A DNA stretch of 64,000 nucleotides from Arenicola marina (Eukaryota; Annelida; Polychaeta; Arenicolidae). Shown here piece by piece: positions 11,776 to 60,800 of this stretch. The stretch covers positions 29,443,670 through 29,507,669 of the forward strand of contig OZ025248.1 of NCBI GenBank assembly GCA_964019135.1, given 5' to 3'. The translations under genes and the position numbers were made by a program. Every line of letters starts with the position of its first letter. Within the stretch, counting starts at the first letter, position 1. Under the pieces are notes generated by a model. The model had not been told where the DNA came from. It ran no database searches and saw only the letters and a program-made list of their open reading frames with translations.

Positions 11776-12150
11776 GGATACCGGTCAGGTGACCCGGATA
11801 TCGGTCTGGTTACCTAGATACCGGCCTGGTGACTTGGATACCGGCCTGGTGACCTAGATACTGGCTTGGTGACCTAGATACCGGCCTGGTGACCTAGATA
11901 CCGGCCTGGTGACCTGGATACCGGCCTGGTGAGCTGGTTTCCGGCCTGGTGAGCTGGTTACCGGCCTGGTGACCTAGATACCGGCCTAGTGACTTGGATA
12001 CCGGCATGAGTATCTGGATACCGGTCTGGTGACCTGGATATCGGTCTGGTTACCTGGATACCGGCCTAGTGACCTGGATACCGGCCGTGACCTGGATACC
12101 GGTCTGGTGACCTGGATACCGGCCTGGTGACCTGGATACTGGCCTGATGA
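11776..12150. repeat. 20-bp minisatellite
   Basis: Roughly 18 tandem copies of GGATACCGGCCTGGTGACCT with point variants (CTAGAT, GAGCTGGTT). Not multiple of three; no coding value. Confidence 0.93.
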
Positions 12151-13404
12151 ACTCGGAGTTTTTTTGTCAAACGTTCTTACCATATCCATTTGTTTAGAAA
12201 AATATACATAATTTTGGAATAATCAGAGCTGTTTAGGACTTCAGCATACATATCGTCAGCCAAATCATCGGATATGCGTGAGTTTGGGGGCCACCTGATG
12301 GCATGGTCTTCACAAAGCTGCCTTTTTCGAGTGAGCTGCACCAGGCCAGCCGTTCGGCCGGCGTTTGGGGGGGTGGGGGGGGACTGAGCCCAGAAAATAT
12401 GTGAATCTCTGTGTTAAGAGACTAGTTGGCGAGAAGACGGCGACGGGTTACTATGGAGGTTACTCCGCGCGGCCCTTCATCATTACCAACCAAGGCCATA
12501 TGACGTCACTTATAGGTGTTTTCTTCTCACTTTGCGGCGGGTAACCAACCTCCAAACAATCAACAACACTCAACATCCGATCCAACAATAATTATTGAAG
12601 CCGCAAAAATACAAAAGACGAGAGAGATGAGATATCAACTGTCGTATTAACTTGTAATTGTCTGATAAATGCCAGCGCCATTCACTGCGTGTGGTACCTT
12701 AAGACACGGAGTGCGCAATAGACACCGATAAACATAAACGCCATCAATGAGAGATAAAAGAACCACTGTATGAACACTTACAGACGATGGGCGATATATA
12801 TCCATGGACACTAGTATACATACTGATATGTCTTACACTAATATACACAACCGAGAGGTGCCGACCAGAAGTGGGTGTCTGCATACGTCACAGACACACG
12901 TTTCTGGTGTTGCTTAGCAAAACATGAACTGATTTTTCTCTTAATCAGATTTTTTTTCTTTTTTTTTCTTTTTGAGATCTCGTATTTTTATTTCTAAAAG
13001 GGAATGTTCCAATTCTAGGTACTTGAAACGTCAAGACCAGCAAATCTACCTTTCGGTCCTCACCCCTCGAATATATATATATCACTGATACAAGAGACCC
13101 ACATCAAGAGGTATATATAATATATACCACCTGTATGATACACGAAAATATATGTATGTCGTCCCACATTTTACTCTCCCTTCCTGGTAAACTTGAGACT
13201 CGAGACTCAGTCTCCCATTGTAGTTGACCTTTGACACCGAACTTTAATACATTGAAAATACTGAATGCGACAATTACTGGAACAAACTATGAATATCAAT
13301 TGTCTTCATGTCTATACACAACGCCTATTAACTAGTGTTTGTCGTCAGGTCTCCGGGTTCAGTTCGCTCGTCTTTAGCGGCAGACACCGTATACCCTAAG
13401 GCAT
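12151..13404. other. Sequence 3' of IMPDH, no gene seen
   Basis: AT-rich with scattered homopolymers. An AATAAA (minus strand) lies near 12987-12992, about 840 bp past the IMPDH stop, and is one possible polyadenylation signal. Nothing else is recognisable. Confidence 0.4.
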
Positions 13405-13695
13405 CGATGTTTACACCATGGCTATTCGGTGGCCTCCCATGCTTACATGTTACCCTTTTCAGTGGCATCCATGTTTACATGTCACGTATTCATTGACATC
13501 CATGTTTACATTTCACGTGTTCCGTGACCTCCGTGTTTATATGTCACGTGTTCAGTGACCTCCATGTTTACATGTCACGTGTTCAGTGACCTCCATGTTT
13601 ACATGTCACGTGTTCAGTGGCCTCCATGTTTACACATCACATAATCAGTGGCCGCCATGTTTACACATCACATATTCACTGGCCCCCATGTTAAC
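13405..13695. repeat. 31-bp minisatellite with E-boxes just 3' of IMPDH
   Basis: About nine copies of a 31-32 bp unit (CCATGTTTACATGTCACGTG). Four central copies keep an exact CACGTG. It ends about 130 bp from the IMPDH stop codon, so it probably lies in the 3' UTR or the immediate downstream DNA. Confidence 0.9.
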
Positions 13696-13825
13696 TCAGC
13701 ACCCAGCCCAGTCCACGCCGCTACCCAGACGACTCGACATAACGTAAGAGACTCGTAACGACAGAACACGTGACCAACGCTGGGTAACCATCCTAAGTAG
13801 TTGAACGTTTAGCAAATGCGGCGAT

Positions 13826-49250
<35,425 letters not shown>

Positions 49251-49319
49251 GCTGTCAAAAGTTAAGATATAAACACCATAAAACTGATCTCCCAAACAAG
49301 AGGTTCAGTTGTTCATTTC

Positions 49320-49424
49320 AATATGGCGGAAATTGTGTCATCTGAAAGAGCTTCTTGGTTCGCTTTGCGTCTTTCAGGCCGCTGCCATAAGCTACATTTG
49401 CAATATCATCCGCTAGGTGGCGCT
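49320..49424 (-). promoter_or_regulatory. Probable IMPDH promoter interval with YY1-like and CTCF-like motifs
   Basis: Only about 217 bp separate the IMPDH ATG from the MULE-like transposon. In this gap CCGCCATATT (minus strand, 49320-49329) matches the YY1 consensus common in housekeeping promoters, 70 bp before the ATG. CCGCTAGGTGGCGCT (plus strand, 49410-49424) fits the CTCF core pattern. Both are motif matches only. No TATA box is evident. Confidence 0.4.
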
Positions 49425-49467
49425 AAGGTTGATGTAGTGCAAGATCTATGAATATACCGCGGGGAAC

Positions 49468-51107
49468 GGGTTCATAAAAACACCGGAACGGACCGGAACG
49501 CACAGGAACGGACCGGAACGGGACCGGAACGGACAGGAACGGAACCTAATCGCACCGGAACGGAACTTTATATTATATTTCCAATGTCATATAGGCCAAT
49601 GTATATGTATAAACAGTAAAAATAATTAGTTTCAAGCCTTTTTGATATGTAAAAATATAAATAAATACTTTTAAGAATCACCCAGTGAATCACCCAGTGA
49701 TGATTGGACCTGTGTTTCTACACAACCGTTCCACGTTTGAAGCATACACCCCATTCTTGGCGACACTGTCAGCCTCACTCCGTGATGCTGATACCTCGAA
49801 ACTGGCCATAGGAACCGACGACGAAACAGCCCTCCGTAATGTGATCCAGCACTTCCTACCCAAGGCTACAAATGTCCTTTGCACAAAACATCTCAGTGAC
49901 AACGTAGACGACTACCTCCGAAACAAAGTGGGCCTCAACAAGACTGAACGGGCCCAGACAACAGCTGCCATCTTTGGTCCCGGGGGCCTGACAAGCTCGG
50001 AATCGGAACTCATCTTCGATGCCAAAGTTGATGTTCTGGTAGAAGAAATGGCAGAGCACATGCCACCTTTCAAAAAGTACTTTGAAAAGAGACTGGTGCT
50101 CCTCCTGAAAGACGGTGTTGTGCTGCCTTGCATTGCTGGACTGGTTGAGCCTTCATTCACGAACAATGCCACTGAAAGCATGAACCATGTCCTAAAGCAA
50201 CTGATTAGTTGGAAGCCCCAACCTCTACACACTTTGGTGGAGACAATCTGTCTCCACATCTGTACACAGCAGAAGGATATGGAGAAAGCAATGATTGGCA
50301 GAGGGAATTACACGCTTGCTCCGAACTTCCAACGATTCTTCATCGCTCCTCATATCTACGCAACGAAATCAACTGAAGACAGAGAGCGCCCGAGACAGCG
50401 ATTCTTCAAAAGCTCCGGCGTCCAGGCAAAGGCACAAGTCGCATCCAGTGATGGGCAACTAAATGTGCCAAGCACCCCATCTGCTGGAAGGAAACCGAAT
50501 CAGACTACTGGCAAGAAGGCGACCAAGACCTCTAAGAAGTATTGAGACCGGAATGTGTATATGATTGGGATTTGATTTGTGTGCAGTTACTCGTATTATT
50601 GGAAAATAAACATTATGAAAATGATACCTTTCTTTTCCAAATTTTTTCAATCATGACATGACCTATATGACATTGAAAGTATAATATAAAGTTCCGTTCC
50701 GGTGCGATTCGGTTCCGATCCGGTCCGTCTAAAAAAAAAAAATTAAAAGCAAATTGATTTATATTTTTTTATAAACAATAAATAAATAAATTATTTTTAT
50801 TGTTCACACATATACATGGGCCTATATGACATTGGAGGTACAATATAAAGTTCCGTTCCGGTGCGATTCGGTTCCGTTTCTGTCCGTTCAAAAAAAAATC
50901 TTAAATGTATTTATTTATATTTTTACATATAAAAAAAGCATGAAACTAATTATTTTTACTGTTTATACATATACATTGGCCTATATGACATTGGAAATAT
51001 AATATAAATTTCCGTTCCGGTGCGATTAGGTTCCGTTCCTGTCCGTTCCGGTCCGGTTCCGGTCCGTTCCTGTGCGTTCCGGTCCGTTCCGGTGTTTTTA
51101 TGAACCC
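49468..51107 (+). mobile_element. Young MULE-like DNA transposon with ~205-bp terminal inverted repeats, just upstream of IMPDH
   Basis: The left terminus GGGTTCATAAAAACACCGGA (49468) and about 205 bp behind it are almost identical to the complement of 50903-51107. The ends are rich in CCGGAACGGA-type short repeats; partial extra copies of the right end sit at about 50650-50730 and 50800-50890. Flanking octamers CGGGGAAC (49460) and CGGCAAAC (51108) agree at six of eight positions, so a target duplication is possible but imperfect. Carries a truncated transposase gene. Confidence 0.85.
49700..50545 (+). CDS. MULE-type transposase, N-terminally truncated
   Basis: The frame is open from 49685; the first ATG is at 49700, giving about 281 residues. 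Seen: GPVFLHNRSTFEAYTPFL; LAIGTDDETALRNVI, which carries the second catalytic Asp typical of MULE transposases; LCTKHLSDN, the conserved C/H step; NNATESMNHVLKQL, the ES.N segment with the catalytic Glu; and a basic tail ending KKATKTSKKY. The domain preceding GPVFLH, which should hold the first catalytic Asp and the DNA-binding part, is absent because the left inverted end stops about ten bases upstream. Inferred to be an internally deleted, non-autonomous derivative. Transcribed opposite to IMPDH if at all. Confidence 0.75.
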   Translation: MIGPVFLHNRSTFEAYTPFLATLSASLRDADTSKLAIGTDDETALRNVIQHFLPKATNVLCTKHLSDNVDDYLRNKVGLNKTERAQTTAAIFGPGGLTSSESELIFDAKVDVLVEEMAEHMPPFKKYFEKRLVLLLKDGVVLPCIAGLVEPSFTNNATESMNHVLKQLISWKPQPLHTLVETICLHICTQQKDMEKAMIGRGNYTLAPNFQRFFIAPHIYATKSTEDRERPRQRFFKSSGVQAKAQVASSDGQLNVPSTPSAGRKPNQTTGKKATKTSKKY

Positions 51108-54100
51108 CGGCAAACCAGCCTTTATAGAAAAAAAAGTTCCGCTTGCTATTAACGCTTGTTTTACTGTTATTCAGATTAGTTGCTCAATAAGTAATACACA
51201 TCATTGTTTATACTTTAGTTGTAAAGCATACTACAAGTGACAACGTTGTGAAACGATTGATCACTTTGCCAAATCTTGAAATACACAAAGGACTCAAGCA
51301 AAGTTTTGTATACGGCAGCAGAGAATGTCATCTGCAGCCTCGTTCTCATAATTGGGTTAGGTCATGTCAGTTGTTGTTTACACCGGTTCCCTGCACTTTG
51401 TGACGCTTCATTGTATGGAAGGAGAACGGGACCAAAATACAATTTTTGTGATCGGTCACTTTTGTTAGAATAGTTGTCTGGGATAGTGCGTCCGCAATAA
51501 ATATCTTCAATCTAAACTTGCTTGTTATGTATTGCGACATGAGCGATGCAAATTTGTATCATGAACTATAAATATATGTGGTGCAACATATTTTGTCCGT
51601 ATATTTATATATATATAGTCTATATATTAGTTTTAAAGAAAATCTTCCTCATGCAGGCACCGGATCGAGGGTCGACAACTAAAAGCACCACGGGCGCGGG
51701 GGGCAAAAGGGGGAGAGAACTGGCATCTTGGAACGGGAACCTTAAAGTTTCATGTCGAGTTATTTCCCGCCAAAACAAAGCCCAGGTGAAATTCATATCA
51801 AAATTGCAGAAAACTCGATTGTTTCATTCTATAAATTCAGAAACCTGATAAACCTCGCCGTTTCGGCTGTGGTGTGGCAAACGTGTCTATCCCGCGACAC
51901 CACAGAACTCTGTCGCGGCACTGCTACTTATACCAAAGCATCGCGAAGCACACAAAATGATGACGTTTGCCACTAAAATGAAATCTTGTGGTAAATTGAT
52001 ATCACGGGCAAGGCCAAGAGACACTATTTGGCAGTCTGGCATGGGTGGAGTATAGACAAAAGAAATCTTGAATGATTCAAGGACTGATTCTTATTGGTAT
52101 TTTGACCTCTTTAGTTTCGGCTGGAAAGATCGAGCTCGACATGCAACTTTAATAGACTGTTCCAGATACCCCAGGCGAAACCATCGTCAAAAATATACAC
52201 TGCGTGTTTCGGGTTAGAAAACCGATTCTCGCATGCTTTCACCAGCTAGGCACACCTTTGAGAGCCGAAAACGTCTGACTGCCCAAAACGGGACAGGATC
52301 AAGACTTTCACACCTATAGCATAATGCACAGTTAGATATTTTGTCCAAGCACAACACAGGCAGCAAATATATCCCCATATTTGTTCCATGCCCTCCCAAT
52401 TTCGCATACGTACGTATTGTTTTAATTTGTAGATCTAGGTCCGGAGGGTGTGAGGAGTCCCATAAAGACGAAAGAGGCCAATGCTGTACGGCTAACGCTT
52501 TTTCCGTACTTGTTGCGCACCGCTCCGACACTAAAGCTCATCCGTCCGCCCCCGCCCCCCCACACACACAAACACCCCACCACCATGCAGCTTCTCATGA
52601 AAACTGCTGTTTGTACATCGCTGCAAAACGAACGTATCGCGGTTTTATATCGGCCGATTGTGTGGGATTGAAAAGTCAAATGTAAGTGTTAGTTTGTTCC
52701 TAGCTACGTAGGACGTTTTGGGCAGTCAGACGCTTACGGCCCCAACACATGCCTTTGGAGTTGGTTGAGGTGCCCGGCTTCAAAGTTTCTTTTGTCAATG
52801 GTAGATTGGTTCTATAGCATTGTTATTCACAGAACAAACACACAAGATATGTCACTATAAACTGTCCTGTAAGTATTATATTATATAATGGAAACACAGC
52901 TTATATTTCACTAGATTATGAACGATCTAACAGTCCTATCTGGCTCCCCGAGCCGACATTGCTGGTTGCTACGCAACAAGGCCACTCGACAGCACTGATT
53001 CGTATTGAAAGAGTGTAGGCATATACCGGTCCCTACCATCGCTTTATAACAAGTTATACTCGGTACTCACCTGGTACCAAGTTATGTATTATGTACATAT
53101 ATTCCTGAATCAGATTTGTAATATATCTAGACAAAATAGACGCCAGAACAATAATTATTTCGGCACTGAAGAACGGCGGCAAACCGAGAATATGGCCGCT
53201 TTCCTGCTACGCGCAGCGTAGTGAGTCCTTACATTCGCCGGTTGGCATTTATATCAGCTGTTCTCGGTTGTTATGCCTGCATCTCGTTCTTAAGATGGCG
53301 TTATTTCATAGTCAAGAAACTTATCTCTACAAAGTGGCTTTTTGTCTTTTTTGTTAATGATAAACTGTTAAAAATTATGCAGCTATAAGTCAGTACTCGC
53401 CTTATGCATGCTATACAGCGCAGAGCGAGCTAGAGTTTACCCGAAACACGCGCCTCCCAGAATTTCCCATGGAACGGTCTATTAGGAGCCGAGCAGAATA
53501 AAAAACCAAAGCTGCTCGATTTTTCTAAACTTCAATGTTTACCATGCTATATAGCCTCGAGGTGTAGGAACAATATATAGGATTGATTTGATTTGATTTG
53601 ATTGGGGTTTAACGGCACTTTCAGCCTGGAAGGCTATATCGTGCCATACTGGTCAATATTAGTCAATATTAAAACCCTGAAAATCAATACATGTGATATG
53701 AATAAAACCATGAATGCAGTCTTTGTGGAATCGATTAATAGTTTAATAAAACCCTGAAGATATCAAGTAAAATGATTGAGTAGATTGTCATAAAACCATG
53801 AAAGTGAAGAATGATGAAACGGTACAATATATAGGAAGGCTGTTCTTCCAGGTTTGTGCGAACCATTGTTTCAGCAAAGCTCACATATTACTCGCGCTCA
53901 CCATTTACTAAAATCACTTATCGCAGGCTCTAACATATAGAAGACCAGCAGGAAATTTATCAGCACGTCATAGCCAGTCATTTCTAACCCAGCGATATAT
54001 TGCCGCTATGCAGAATACCGAAAATAAAGAACTCTTCCATCGAGCAAGGGTTTAATTTATTTCGAATAAACTTTAAAGATGTGGTAAACGTATCATGCAC

Positions 54101-54269
54101 ACTCATTCAATGCATTTTCCATTCTTTCACACAGTTGTCGTTCCTTTACAAACAACAATATGCAAATAAATGGCGTTCGGCTTTACACAAAGCCCATACA
54201 CCAATGATACGCATTGGCACTAGCAGCATGTTCACGATGACACGCATCAGTTCTTATATACTTGGTCGT
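51108..54269. other. Intergenic DNA between the MULE-like element and DEPDC7 side; no gene recognised
   Basis: A short inverted repeat (GTCTGACTGCCCAAAACG near 52274 and its complement near 52711) and a dispersed-repeat head at 53580-53660 (TTTGATTTGATTGGGGTTTA) were seen. Small ORFs lack recognisable domains. Confidence 0.5.
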
Positions 54270-54765
54270 CTCCCACCACATACACTGGTGCATGTGCACG
54301 AGAACCCCGCACCAAACACATGGGTACATATGCACCGGGACCACAGCCAGGTCATACATGAGTACATCTGCACCTGGACCGCAGCCAGTTCACATATAGG
54401 TACATATGCACCGGGACCACAGCCGTCACACACAGGGGTACATATGCACCGAGACCACATCATGTTCACACATGAGTACATATGAACCGGGACCACAACC
54501 AGTACACACAGAGGTACATATGCACAGAGGCCACAGCCAGCTCACACATGGGTACATGTGCACCCGGAGCACACCACGTTCATACCCCGGGTACATGTGC
54601 ACCCGGAGCACACCACGTTCATACGCCGGGTACATGTGCACCCGGAGCACACCACGTTCATACGCTACGCCGGGTACATGTGCACCCGGAGCACACCATG
54701 CTTATGCGCCGGATACATGTGCACCGTAAACCTACTCAGATCCAGTACATACACGGGCACACATG
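54270..54765. repeat. ~39-bp minisatellite
   Basis: About 12 units of GGGTACATGTGCACCCGGAG followed by CACACCACGTTCATACGCC. Upstream units are more diverged (ACATATGCACCGGGACCACA). Confidence 0.88.
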
Positions 54766-57696
54766 TGTTAGGACCCAAAACGTCAGACAACTGCGCCATC
54801 TAGCAGCAAGTGTAGTTTCACACACGATCACCGTGTCTATTGACTGGGCAATGAATATATGAGGCAGTAACTCGTTTCAGATATATAAGTGCTTTCATGA
54901 AGGATGGAATATGACGTATGCCCCCCCCCCCCCCACTTCTCCAGGGTCTATTATTTGAAAGCTTTTACACCTAGAAACCTTAGATTTCCTTATTTCCCTG
55001 CGCCTTAATTCGCGAATTTCGGCCTCCCAGCGGTCACTGATTGTCAATCAATCACTTCTTTAACCCCAAGTGGCCCTGCCCAGTCTCCTTCAGAAACGTC
55101 ACGCAGGCTTGTGTGAGCGATAACCGGGATGATTAAAGTCAGACATAAAACTGTATTTCATTCTGCCAAGGTATGGCGTTTTGATCACTATGTTTTGGGT
55201 TTTAACACACGTGTACCACATCCAAATGTGAAAGCAGGATCGCACGCTACACACTGTCACGTGGACGTTAGCTGGGAGTAAATCTGACGTCATTCGGATT
55301 AACCCCATCTTTACGAAAAACCCAAGGATGTCATCGCAATATACAGAAAGATCATTCAACTATTATACTCGACATTCACATATCAGAAATGCCCATTCAT
55401 TCGTCATCGGTCCAGGTGCACAATTATATACAAAATGCAATAGTATTTTGCCTTTCCACTTACCCCTACAAAATCAGAGGAAAATGCCTTACAAAAACAA
55501 TCAGTGGACAGCAGTATTGTGTCAAGCCATTTTCCCTATATTCGTCAATATCTATAGAGAATTTCCTAGATTTTCATATTAGCTCTGGGAATGTCTATTG
55601 GACAGTGTCAGAATGGACAACCCAACGTTCCTGTTAGACGATCTGTCCTATCGGACATCTCATTGCACGAAGGTTGAAATTGACTCTATATCAATAATAA
55701 TTTATTTACATTTCTCATTATTTTATCTTTGTAATGTTCCAGGGATGCGCTGAAAAATTTAGTTGGATGCACTCATCTGACTATCTGTATTGAATACAAT
55801 TACATTCATGGAGCATTACAAAGAGAAAATAATGACAATTGTACCAAGCCATGTTCGTCGGAAGACAGTAGTACCACTGAACAATCTTAAGATCGGCGGA
55901 CAATTTCGAACTCTGCAATCTGTGTCGATCAATGGGACACTTGAATGTAGATCAGTTAAAATCTAATGCTAAATTAGTGTCCATACATCTAGTAACCGTG
56001 TTCGTGATGCCAATGACGCCCTGAGTTATCCAGTAGTGTCCCATACGGGCCACATGTTGCATTATCTTACATGTACTATATGGATGACAATTTATACAAC
56101 CAACAGCCCGCAAGCATAAATAGCAGTATGTACATTTCGAAACAAGCAAACATATCATCAGATCAGACATTCCCGACAACGTTCGCTCGTAATATATCAC
56201 CTTATATACAGCTATGTACAAAGGACCAGAGCGCTGGACTGTTCCATAATACTTCACACAGGCAGCGAACTGGGTGGTAACACCGGCTCATCTAATGCTC
56301 GACAATCAGGGACCAGTTTCGATCTCATTGGGCGATGCGATGTATGATCATAACCTTCAGATTTTGTCAATATTGTCAGGGACGGTTAACGTTTCAGGCC
56401 ATAGTTGTGCATATATGTACTAACCCGGGAAAGAAACACCCTGATAGAATGATACATTTTTGGCTCGAGCTTAGAGTTGTAAAGGATTTCGCCATGGCGT
56501 GCACGGCGTGCCCCTTGTTTAAGAATTCAGCACAGATATCTGTGTATATGTCCAATACCCGAGCCCCACTGTTAAGTCTGGTAATTGTTTCCCGTGTCCT
56601 CAAGACAAGACCACTGCGAACACTAAAGACATATATATAGGGGGTCGTTCACAAGCCAGATAGGCAAAATCGACAAAGCTTTTCTTGCAATATAAATAAA
56701 ACTAACAGCTCCGTAATATACGAGCATAATAATTTCTTCTGGAAACAGAAAATATATCTGTTGTAGTCCTGCTTCAACGCAGCGTCAGTACTTTAATATA
56801 GAACACTTTAAACAGAAACACTGTGGAATGTGGAGATTTAATTTGCAAAAATTATCAGGCGTACGGGCCAATCTTTGTGAATGCATCCGCTTAACCAGAC
56901 ACACAACACACCTGACGACGTGTAAGAATAAATACCGACAAGCAGTTAATATTTAACATGCTCTCAGGGAAAGAAAACCATTCTATTACGTGCGCAATAT
57001 AAAACAAAAAAAATTTTTTTTAATCAACGGAACGAGATCATTAAACGTGTGGATTTCTTCGGTGTATTTGATGTAGCAGAAATGAACACACAACAATACT
57101 GTATTTACACCATGGGTGACCTTGAGAAACGGCAATCTCTATCCACTCTGCAGGAATCTAACAAAACAGCTGACCCAACGAGAGACAACAGCAAAGAGAC
57201 CACTAGATTTACAAACAATTTCTTATCTAACTTGCAAACACCCCCCTCCGCCCCGATTTTATGTTTGTTGTGAACCGATATCAGTATACCCTTATCAAAT
57301 ATTACGGTGATAATAACAAATTGCAGGGACATATTTTGATTTGAGTCTCCCCGCCCCATGGTAACAATATAATATAAAATGCTGGAAAGACACAACGGCA
57401 AGCCAGCAGCCAACATAACCAGCTTGATAACAAGAGAACACTTCACCAATGACGCGGTCCGCACCTGACGGGCAACTCCATTTTCAGTAACCAAAGGACC
57501 TATGATCACAAGTTTTTTAAGGTTTGGGTAAGTTAAAACATAAATGGTGTTCAATTCATTAAGAATTCGGGACTTCGCGTGGACCTAATCTAAGTAACAA
57601 AAGAAGACAACATGCCCCGCGTTGAGTCAAATCACGATTTTCCCTCCCGCCCTTTTTTCTCGCGGATGATCTCAACTGAACCCCCCCAACTTCCTG
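54766..57696. other. Region 3' of DEPDC7; no further gene recognised
   Basis: Mostly AT-rich. A minus-strand opening at 57105-57554 is 149 codons with hydrophobic stretches but lacks an ATG at its start and any family match I recognise; it may be DEPDC7 3' UTR. Confidence 0.45.
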
Positions 57697-57896
57697 CTAA
57701 AGCATGTCGGCGAAGTGCTTCCAGTAGATCTTCGGGTGGTGTTTCTGGAGCTGCTTGAGCCGGCACTTCTTCTCTTTGAGCGAGAACTTGGTGTTATCGA
57801 GGATGTGGTTCATCATGGCCACCAGCGCCTTCTCCGTGCACTCTTCCTGCTGCTTACGGAACTCTTCCTGGCTCACCTGGGCACAGTACACCTTGT
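57697..57896 (-). CDS. DEPDC7: DEPDC7 last coding exon
   Basis: Encodes DKVYCAQVSQEEFRKQQEEC to LKQLQKHHPKIYWKHFADML and TAG. The Lys-rich helix followed by HPKIYWKHF matches the human end HPDIFIEHF. Confidence 0.95.
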
Positions 57897-60800
57897 CTGA
57901 AACCAGAAAACACAGTCAGCAATGACGTACCGCGCGGATTGTCGAGTACCCAGTGCATAACCTGTACTTCGTATCGGAGCACCTTCTGCATGCCGTTAGT
58001 CTTTTACTTATTGCGAAACGTCCCAATTGTCATCACAGTCCTAATTATATCCATTACCCATCAAATAATGTTCACTTGGTGTGGACATACAAACAAGAAT
58101 ATACAACTCCGCTTTTCGACGGCTGTTTTTTTTTAACTTATACGGTATTCAGCATGTGCAAATTTGTATGCACTGGGACAGAAAAGAATGACCTGTTACA
58201 TTGAGTTCTTCGTCAATTACAATTTCTCCTGCACCACAAAGACTATAAGTACTAAAAGTTAAGACCTTAGATATGATTTACCCATCTTGAGCTGCTCCTT
58301 GCCGTGGACCTTGCTGCGGAGACGTTGTCTGACGGTGTCCTCCACGGTGTCCGGCATGTCCCAGATCTCCTCCCCGTGCTCCATCATGAACAGCAGCAGC
58401 TGGCCGGCCTGGTGGGGAGCCAACATCTTGTTCTTGATCACCGCCGGCGTGAAGGTCTTCATCACCAAACTCTCGTTCGTCTCCTGGGACACGCAACGAT
58501 AATATATAGCATGGTATCGACACTATAGCAATAACGCAAGCGTGGCAGGCGTTAGGTAATTGTACACAATAATTTCGCTATTAATTAATTAATGTCAGTT
58601 CGAGGCTATAGGTATGACCTTGACGTGTAACGAACGCATTTATCTCAAAAATAGTGACTTTAAAATGACCACATCTGTTTTATCTGTTGTAAGGGTGTAG
58701 GCGTGTCGTCGAGCATGCCATCTATATCGTCAGTGCCCAAGTGTCCTACAGCCAGAATTATCACATATCTACCACCACTCACATTGTGGATCCACCATTA
58801 AAGGTGCTGATGTCATTTTCCCTAAGAAAGACGTTAATTTGCTCGACATCATAACGTAGTAAGGTCCAGATAGCATAAATACAAATAAGTAGTTTTCAAT
58901 ACATAAAGGAGCATATTGTTACAACCACTTTCTTTCTAGACGTGCGCATCTGGCTAAGGGATGATTACCTTTATTGTGCACTACGTCATAATTTTCTTTA
59001 AAAACATATATGAAGTTACCGTTTCGGCCCTTAAACAGACTAGATCACATAATGTGATCAGTAAATTAAACAAAAAAATTGTTGCATAAGTAGCTTTAAT
59101 AGACACGGCACTAACCGACGAGCTGAGCGCCACGTGGTCGGGACTAGTGGCGTGCCCGAGAAACACCAACAGCCGCTTGATCTCCTCGCGTAGGTCTCCC
59201 GGAAGTAGCCCCATGCACAGCGTGAGCGCCCGCAGCGCCTGTCCCTTGTTGTCTTGCATGAGGAGGTTGAGCAGGCCCACCTGGACGTCGATGAACTGGT
59301 CCGACCACAGGGGTTGGTCCAGCGACTGGTAGTGCTCCGAGATGGACGAGTACATGCGCAGCTTTTGGGTCATGTCGGACTGCTCGGACATGGAGGAGTC
59401 GAGGATGTCCGGCCCGCGGGGGAGGCACTCGATGCAGTCCAGCGCCGCCTCCCACCACACGTCATCCTCCCTGGTAGGGGTGAGGGGGGGGGGGAGGGGA
59501 GGAAGAGAGAAAACGGGTTAGGTCGAACAATAGCGACAGCCGTGAAAGGAGATGAAGTTATTTCTTATGCCAAGGTGAGATACAATATTTGTGCGGCGGG
59601 CCCAGAGGGGAGAGTGTGTTTTCACTATAAACGCTGTCAAACGAAAGGAAGGAGAGGGTGTTCAAATGTATTGGCATTCTACCCACCTGTCGTTGTTGGA
59701 GACCAGTGAGTTGACACTCTCGTAGCGGCGGAAGGCCAGGTTTGAGTAGGTCGGTCTGGCTATGGGTTGCGTCGACCTGGCCTCATAGCTCAGGATGTTG
59801 TCGAGAATGGGGATGTCAATGAGGGACAAAAGCTCGGCCAGGGCCACTTCCTTCCGGACCTCGTCTTCCACTGTCAGAGTCAATAGAATATATCATATAT
59901 GAGAAATATACATGTACCGGTATATCTATTATAGTTCATTATATAATAATTATGGCCATGTCTGCCTTCTTAATGTATATGTTCAACTTTTCGGGACAAA
60001 ATAAAGTTCAGTATATGACTCTGAGGCTACCAGTCTCAAAGACATGAACATGTATGGATCTCTGACAGTGACACGTGCATCGATCTCTCAGTGACACATG
60101 TATCAATCTCTGACAGTGACACATGCATCAACCTATGATAGCGACACATGTATCGATCTCTGACAGTGACACGTGCATCGATCTCTGACAGTGACACATG
60201 CATCGATCTCTGACAGTGACACATGTATCGACCTCTGATAGTGACACATGTATCGGTCTCTGAGTGACACATGCATCGATCTCTGACAGTGACACATGTA
60301 TCGATCTCTGAGAGTGACCCATGTATCGAATTCTGACAGTGACACATGTATCGACCTATGATAGTGACACATGTATCGAGCTGATAGCAAAACATGTATC
60401 AATCTCTGACAGTCACACCTGTATCGATCTCTGAGTGACACATGTATCAATCTCTGACAGTGACACGTGTATCGATCTCTGACAGTGACACATGTATCAA
60501 TCTCTGACAGTGACACATGTATCAATCTCTGACAGTGACACATGCATCAATCTCTGAACGCGACACATGTATCGATCGCTGACAGTGACACATGTATCGA
60601 TTTCTGACAGTGACAAATGTATCAATCTTTGACAGTGACACATGTATCAATCTCTGATAGTGACACATGTATCGATCTCTGACAGTGACACGTGCATCGA
60701 TCTCTGACAGTGACACATGCATCGATCTCTGACAGTGACACATGTATCGACCTCTGATAGTGACACATGTATCGGTCTCTGAGTGACACATGCATCGATC

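Noticed and set aside
57105..57554. 149-codon minus-strand opening with hydrophobic stretches, considered as a small membrane protein
   Set aside because: No ATG at the start, no recognisable family, and it lies directly 3' of the DEPDC7 stop, so UTR or chance is likelier.
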